Below, in pieces: positions 59,852 through 64,000 of a stretch of DNA of 64,000 bases. Origin of the DNA: RYN-230 sp963704995 (GTDB lineage Bacteria > Actinomycetota > Actinomycetes > Streptosporangiales > Streptosporangiaceae); NCBI GenBank assembly GCA_963704995.1, contig CAVPIM010000018.1, positions 62,001 to 126,000 of the forward strand, given 5' to 3'. A model generated the notes under the pieces. It was not told the origin of the DNA. It was given only the letters and a program-made list of their open reading frames with translations, and searched no databases. Position 1 is the stretch's first letter, and the number at the start of each line of letters is the position of its first letter. A program made the position numbers and the translations under genes.

Positions 59852-61321
59852 GTGAGGGGATGGGCGTTGGCGAACTGGCCCGTGCCGAACCGGCTGCGCG
59901 CCACCATGGTGATCGCGCTCGCCATGATCAGCGTGTTCACCCTCGGCGCCGGCGTGGCCGTCGCCACCCTGATGCCCGCCCGGCTGGCCCTGTGGAACAT
60001 CCCGCGGGTCGCCGCCCGCCCGGCCGCCGCGGCCAGCCAGGTGCTGCCGGGCACCCGGGCCACCGCCCCGGTGCCCACCAGCCGCGGCGTGTCCGCCGCG
60101 CTGGCCGGGGTGCTCGGTTCCGGGGTGCTCGGCAAGCAGTCCGGTGCGGAGGTCATCGACCCCGCGACGGGCCGGGTGCTGTTCGCTCAGGGGGCCTCGG
60201 ACCTGCTCCAGCCCGCCTCCACCACCAAGCTGGCCACCGCGGCCGCCGCGCTGGACCTGCTCGGCCCCGCGGCCCGGTTCACCACCCGCGTCGTCGCGGG
60301 GCCGTCGCCCGGGTCGATCGTGCTGGTCGGCGGGGGGGACCCGACCCTGGCCGCGGGCCCCGTGCCCGCGTCCAACTACCCACAGCCGGCCACGCTGAAG
60401 GCGCTGGCCGCCGCGACCGCCCGGGCGCTGCGCGCGCAGGGGCGCCGCTCGGTCCGGATGGGCTACGACACCTCGCTGTTCACCGGGCCGCCGCTGGCCC
60501 CGGGCTGGCCGATGGCCTACATCACGACCGGCAACGTCACCGCGATCACCCCGCTCGAGGTCGACCAGGGCCGGCTGACCCCGGGCGGCGCCCCGGAGGA
60601 TGCCGACGACCCGGGCAATTTCCGGCCCCGGTCCACCGACCCGGCAGCGCAGGCGGCCGGCGCCTTCGCCGCCTTCCTGGGCGCCGACGGGATCCGCGTC
60701 TCCGGCCAGCCCGGCCAGCAGCAGGCGGCGGCGCACGCGGCCACCCTGGCCGCGGTCTCCTCGCCGCCGCTGTCGGCCATCGTGGGCTGGATGCTGCGCG
60801 AGAGCAACAACGTGATCGCCGAGAACCTGGCCCGCCAGGTCGCGCTGCGCGAGGGGCGCCCGGCCTCGTTCAGCGGCGCGGCCGCCGCCGTCACCGCCGC
60901 GCTGCGCCGGCTCGGCGTGCCCGGCGGGATCCACCTGGTCAACGGCTCCGGCCTGTCACCGCAGGACCGGATCGCCCCGGCCACGCTGGCCCACCTGGTC
61001 AGCCTGGCCTCGGCGGGCACCCAGAGCCGCCTGCGGGCCGCCATCACCGGCATGCCGGTGGCCGGCTTCTCCGGCACCCTCGCCCCCGGGCAGAGCGTCT
61101 TCGGCGGATTCACCCCCCGGTCCCGCGGCCTGGTCCGGGCCAAGACCGGCAACCTGAGCAGCGTGGCCACCCTGGCGGGGCTGGTCTACGACGCCAGCGG
61201 ACGTGTCCTGGCCTTCGCGTTCATGACCGACCAGGTGCGCCCCGTGAAACTCGGCCAGGCCGCCGGCGGCCTGGACCGGATGGCCTCCGCACTGGCGGGC
61301 TGCGGGTGCCGGAGCCGGTGA
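59852..61321 (+). CDS. dacB: D-alanyl-D-alanine carboxypeptidase/endopeptidase (PBP4 type)
   Basis: 489 residues. An N-terminal membrane helix (MVIALAMISVFTLGAGVAVA) acts as anchor or signal. Peptidase S13 motifs: SxxK at Ser123-Lys126 (PASTTKLATAAAAL), SNN in RESNNVIAENLARQ and KTG in VRAKTGNLSSVATL. Insert domains between the first two motifs match class C PBPs. It trims or cleaves peptidoglycan cross-links. GTG 59852 precedes the helix. The tilS and hpt genes follow, an order seen in Streptomyces and Mycobacterium. Confidence 0.93.
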   Translation: MRGWALANWPVPNRLRATMVIALAMISVFTLGAGVAVATLMPARLALWNIPRVAARPAAAASQVLPGTRATAPVPTSRGVSAALAGVLGSGVLGKQSGAEVIDPATGRVLFAQGASDLLQPASTTKLATAAAALDLLGPAARFTTRVVAGPSPGSIVLVGGGDPTLAAGPVPASNYPQPATLKALAAATARALRAQGRRSVRMGYDTSLFTGPPLAPGWPMAYITTGNVTAITPLEVDQGRLTPGGAPEDADDPGNFRPRSTDPAAQAAGAFAAFLGADGIRVSGQPGQQQAAAHAATLAAVSSPPLSAIVGWMLRESNNVIAENLARQVALREGRPASFSGAAAAVTAALRRLGVPGGIHLVNGSGLSPQDRIAPATLAHLVSLASAGTQSRLRAAITGMPVAGFSGTLAPGQSVFGGFTPRSRGLVRAKTGNLSSVATLAGLVYDASGRVLAFAFMTDQVRPVKLGQAAGGLDRMASALAGCGCRSR

Positions 61322-61372
61322 ACCACGCCCCGGCAGGCCCCCCCGGCCCCGCCGAGCACGTACGGTGGAGGG

Positions 61373-62485
61373 GTGAGCAGCGGGCAGATGATTGATTGGG
61401 ACGTGGCCATCTCGACCGGGGTCCGGTGGGCCCGGCCCGGTCCCCAGGTCAGCCTGGGTGAGGCGCGGGCGGTGGTCGCGGAACTCCGCGCACTCGCCGA
61501 CTCCGTGTCCGAGCCGGTCCGGGCGGTGACCGGCATGTCCGGGCCCGGCGAGGACGGCGGCGGCTGGGTCGCGGTCGTGGACCGGCCGGGGTGGATCCGG
61601 GCCAACGTGGACGGTTTCCGGGTCGTGCTCGACCCGCTCGCCGAGCGGCTGCGGGAGCGGAGTAACGCACCCGGCGGGTCAGTGGTCACGGCGGTGGGAT
61701 CGCGGGTCACCGGAGTCCAGGCCGGGCTGATCCTGGCCTACCTGGCCAGCCGGGTCCTCGGCCAGTACGAGCTTTTCCTGCCGCCGGACCCGAGCGCGCC
61801 CAACGGTGTCGCGCCGGCCGGGCGGCTGACCCTGGTGGCGCCGAACATCGTGATGGTCGAGCGCGAGCTCGGCGTCAACCCGCACGACTTCCGCCGCTGG
61901 GTGTGCCTGCACGAGGAGACGCACCGGACCCAGTTCACCTCGGTGCCCTGGCTGCGCGGCTACGTCCAGGAGCAGATGAGCGAGTTCCTGCTCGCCTCGG
62001 ACCTGGACCCGGCGACGATCCTGGGCCGCATGCGCTCGGCCGCGGACGCCGTGGCCGGGGCGGTGCGCGACGGCGGCGGTGAGAGCGTCCTGGAGGCCAT
62101 CCAGAGCCCGCGGCAGCGTGAGATCCTGGACCGCCTGACCAGCGTGATGACCCTGGTCGAGGGGCACGGCGACTATGTGATGGACGCCGTCGGCCCGCAG
62201 GTGGTGCCGTCGGTCGAGCAGATCAGGCAGCGGTTCAACGAGCGCCGGGGTACCGGCGGCCGGATGGAGCGCACGCTGCGCCGGATCCTCGGCATCGACC
62301 TGAAGATGAAGCAGTACGCGCAAGGCTCGCGATTCGTCAAGGCGGTCGTGGAGGAAGCGGGAATGGCCACCTTCAACAAGGTGTGGACATCGCCGCAGAC
62401 CCTCCCGACCAGGGACGAGTTCGACCGGCCCGAGCTGTGGCTCGACCGGGTGGGCCGCGGAGGCGCGCTGGCCGCGGGCGGCTGA
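61373..62485 (+). CDS. Zinc-dependent metalloprotease (DUF2342 / F420 biosynthesis-associated)
   Basis: 370 residues. The zincin motif HEETH (His180-His184) in CLHEETHRTQFTSV and a downstream acidic residue in EQMSEFLLASDL fit the actinobacterial DUF2342 family. DWDVAISTGVRWARPGPQVS starts the N-terminal domain. The family name refers to co-occurrence with coenzyme F420 genes; substrate unknown. GTG 61373 lies 51 bases after dacB, and TilS begins six bases after this stop, so the genes are likely one operon. Confidence 0.92.
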   Translation: MSSGQMIDWDVAISTGVRWARPGPQVSLGEARAVVAELRALADSVSEPVRAVTGMSGPGEDGGGWVAVVDRPGWIRANVDGFRVVLDPLAERLRERSNAPGGSVVTAVGSRVTGVQAGLILAYLASRVLGQYELFLPPDPSAPNGVAPAGRLTLVAPNIVMVERELGVNPHDFRRWVCLHEETHRTQFTSVPWLRGYVQEQMSEFLLASDLDPATILGRMRSAADAVAGAVRDGGGESVLEAIQSPRQREILDRLTSVMTLVEGHGDYVMDAVGPQVVPSVEQIRQRFNERRGTGGRMERTLRRILGIDLKMKQYAQGSRFVKAVVEEAGMATFNKVWTSPQTLPTRDEFDRPELWLDRVGRGGALAAGG

Positions 62486-62491
62486 CCGGCG

Positions 62492-63604
62492 ATGGGCCCG
62501 CACCCGGCGGTCGCCCAGGCGCGGGCCTGCGTCCGCAGCTGCCTCGCTGACCTGGAACCCGGGGACCTGGTCCTGGCCGCCTGCTCCGGCGGCGCTGATT
62601 CGCTGGCCCTGGCGGCCGCGCTGGCCCACGAGACCCCCCGGCTGGGGCTGCGCGGCGGCGGCGTGACCGTGGACCACGGCCTGCAGGAAGGCTCGGCGGC
62701 CCAGGCGGCCCGGGTCGCGGCGGGCCTGGCCGCGCTGGGGCTCGACCCGGTCCGGCAGGTCCGGGTGACGGTGGACGGGCTGCCCGGGGCGGGCGGCCCC
62801 GAAGCGGCCGCCCGGCGCGCCCGCTACACCGCGCTGGAGCAGGTGGCGGACCAGACCGGCGCCGCGGCCGTGCTGCTCGGCCACAGCCGCGACGACCAGG
62901 CCGAGACCGTGCTGCTCGGGCTGGCCCGCGGTTCCGGGGCGCGGGCCCTGGCCGGCATGCCCGCCCGGCGCGGCCGTTTCCGCCGCCCGGTGCTCGGCCT
63001 GAGCCGGGCCACGCTGCGCGAGGCCTGCCTGGCCCAGCGGCTCGACCCGTGGGACGACCCGCACAACGGCGACCCGTCCTACGCCCGGGTCCGGGTCCGC
63101 CGCGAGGCCCTGCCCGCGCTGGAGGAGGCGCTCGGCCCGGGGATCGCCGAGGCGCTGGCCCGCAGCGCGGCCCAGCTCCGGGCGGACTGCGAGGCCCTGG
63201 ATGACATCGCCCGGGGCGAGGCGTGGCGGATCCAGCCGCCTGTTCCGCCGGGGTCCGGCCCGGCGGTCCGGGCCGGGGACGGGGCACTGACCACGATCTT
63301 GTCTGTTGCGGATATTGACGGGCTGGCCGCGCTGGCCCCGGCGATCCGGACCCGGGTCCTGCGCCAGGCGGCCCTGCTGGCCGGCTGCCCGGGGGGTTCG
63401 CTCACCGCCGCCCACGTGGCCGCGCTGGACGCGCTGGTAACCGGCTGGCACGGCCAGCACGGCGCAGACCTGCCCGGGGCGATCCGCGTGCAGCGGCGGT
63501 ATGGCAGGCTGCTGTTCAGCGCGGGCAGGCTAGTCACAGACAGGCCAGTCAGGGTGGGGTCGCCGGAATGGACCGAGGCGGAGGCTAGCGGTGGACGCGA
63601 GTGA
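62492..63604 (+). CDS. tilS: tRNA(Ile)-lysidine synthetase
   Basis: 370 residues. LAACSGGADSLALAAAL is the PP-loop (SGGxDS at residues 32-37). TVDHGLQEGSAAQAARVAAG and LLGHSRDDQAETVLLGLARG with YARVRVRREALPAL give the ATP- and tRNA-binding segments. It converts cytidine-34 of tRNA-Ile2 to lysidine. The C-terminal TilC domain seems reduced, as in actinobacteria. ATG 62492. Its 3' end overlaps the hpt start by 14 bases. Confidence 0.93.
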   Translation: MGPHPAVAQARACVRSCLADLEPGDLVLAACSGGADSLALAAALAHETPRLGLRGGGVTVDHGLQEGSAAQAARVAAGLAALGLDPVRQVRVTVDGLPGAGGPEAAARRARYTALEQVADQTGAAAVLLGHSRDDQAETVLLGLARGSGARALAGMPARRGRFRRPVLGLSRATLREACLAQRLDPWDDPHNGDPSYARVRVRREALPALEEALGPGIAEALARSAAQLRADCEALDDIARGEAWRIQPPVPPGSGPAVRAGDGALTTILSVADIDGLAALAPAIRTRVLRQAALLAGCPGGSLTAAHVAALDALVTGWHGQHGADLPGAIRVQRRYGRLLFSAGRLVTDRPVRVGSPEWTEAEASGGRE

Positions 63605-64000
63605 CATAGGTGCGGACCTGAAGGACGTGCTGATCCCGGCCGACCGGCTGCAGACCCGGGTGGCCGAGCTCGCGGCGCAGATCGACGCCGATTACGCCGG
63701 CCGCGAACTGCTGCTCGTCGGGGTGCTCAAGGGAGCCGTCATGGTCATGGCCGATCTGGCCCGGGCGATGCACATGCCGGCCCAGATGGACTGGATGGCC
63801 GTGTCCTCGTACGGCTCCGGGACCCGGTCCTCCGGGGTGGTGCGGATCCTCAAGGACCTCGACACCGACATCACCGGCAAGGACGTGCTGGTGGTGGAGG
63901 ACATCGTGGATTCCGGGCTCACGCTGTCCTGGCTGGTCGGCAACCTGCGTTCCCGCGGCCCGGCCTCGGTGCGGGTGTGCGTCATGCTGCGCAAGCCCGC
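63591..64000 (+). CDS. hpt: Hypoxanthine phosphoribosyltransferase, 5' part (runs off the window)
   Basis: The first 136 residues are visible from GTG 63591 (GGAGG about six bases upstream). LLVGVLKGAVMVMADLARAM is the N-terminal hood, and VVEDIVDSGLTLSWLV is the PRPP-binding loop with the two acidic residues. Salvages hypoxanthine/guanine to IMP/GMP. The tilS-hpt pair commonly precedes ftsH and folE, which would lie beyond the right edge. Confidence 0.93.
   Translation, partial: MDASDIGADLKDVLIPADRLQTRVAELAAQIDADYAGRELLLVGVLKGAVMVMADLARAMHMPAQMDWMAVSSYGSGTRSSGVVRILKDLDTDITGKDVLVVEDIVDSGLTLSWLVGNLRSRGPASVRVCVMLRKP

Overview
The window is very GC-rich, with GTG starts, 4-bp ATGA/GTGA overlaps between genes, and gene families typical of Actinomycetota: a WhiB-family regulator of the WblA type, an ArsA-like ATPase pair, a DUF2342 metalloprotease, DUF5063 and DUF5937. 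Gene order in two blocks resembles Streptomyces and its relatives. These blocks are tRNA-Ser / SRP RNA / dnaX / ybaB / recR / DUF5063 / lysC / asd, and class A PBP / wblA / two ArsA ATPases / DUF4177 / RidA / NUDIX / MBL / crp. I would place it in a filamentous or soil actinomycete lineage but cannot name a genus.

Layout. 0-6.7 kb: a methyltransferase tail, an alpha/beta-hydrolase-glycosyltransferase fusion, and two DGPF/YCII + ECF42-type sigma factor modules around a DUF4287/DUF5655 protein. 6.8-13.9 kb: housekeeping block with tRNA-Ser(GGA), SRP RNA, dnaX, ybaB, recR and the aspartate-pathway pair lysC-asd; lysC carries an internal start for a regulatory subunit. 14-24.4 kb: GNAT, a cytochrome b-like membrane protein with a long Gln/Tyr-rich tail coupled to a NuoF-like flavoprotein, a dehydrogenase, a thioesterase, and a divergent ArsR-like regulator/MFS pair sharing a perfect inverted repeat. 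24.8-35.7 kb: GNAT, then a membrane and glycosyltransferase cluster (GT-C-like protein, MMPL transporter, GT4, DrrAB-type ABC transporter, second GT4, MGDG-synthase-like GT) that looks like a glycolipid assembly/export locus. 35.6-45.8 kb: an Opp/Dpp-type peptide importer with fused ATPases, a hydantoinase-A-like protein, a DUF917 protein and a divergent PucR regulator. 46-47.7 kb: a 46-residue membrane protein with its own terminator, a decayed alpha/beta hydrolase, a Pro/Thr/Ser-repeat membrane protein and tRNA-Pro(CGG). 47.7-64 kb: conserved chromosomal block with metallophosphoesterase, YqeY, PBP, WblA, ArsA pair, SPFH protein, DUF4177, RidA, NUDIX, MBL, Crp, pyrophosphatase, D-Ala-D-Ala carboxypeptidase, DUF2342, TilS and the start of hypoxanthine phosphoribosyltransferase.

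Five otherwise intact genes (dnaX, the cytochrome b-like gene with two shifts, the MMPL gene, one GT4 and dppC) are broken by single-base shifts, six in all. At two of them the offending base can be pinpointed. Because dnaX is essential, I read most of these as sequence errors in GC-rich or repetitive DNA rather than true pseudogenes; the one clear real pseudogene is the alpha/beta hydrolase at 46.3-46.6 kb. All homology statements come from recognising motifs by eye; no database search was run.
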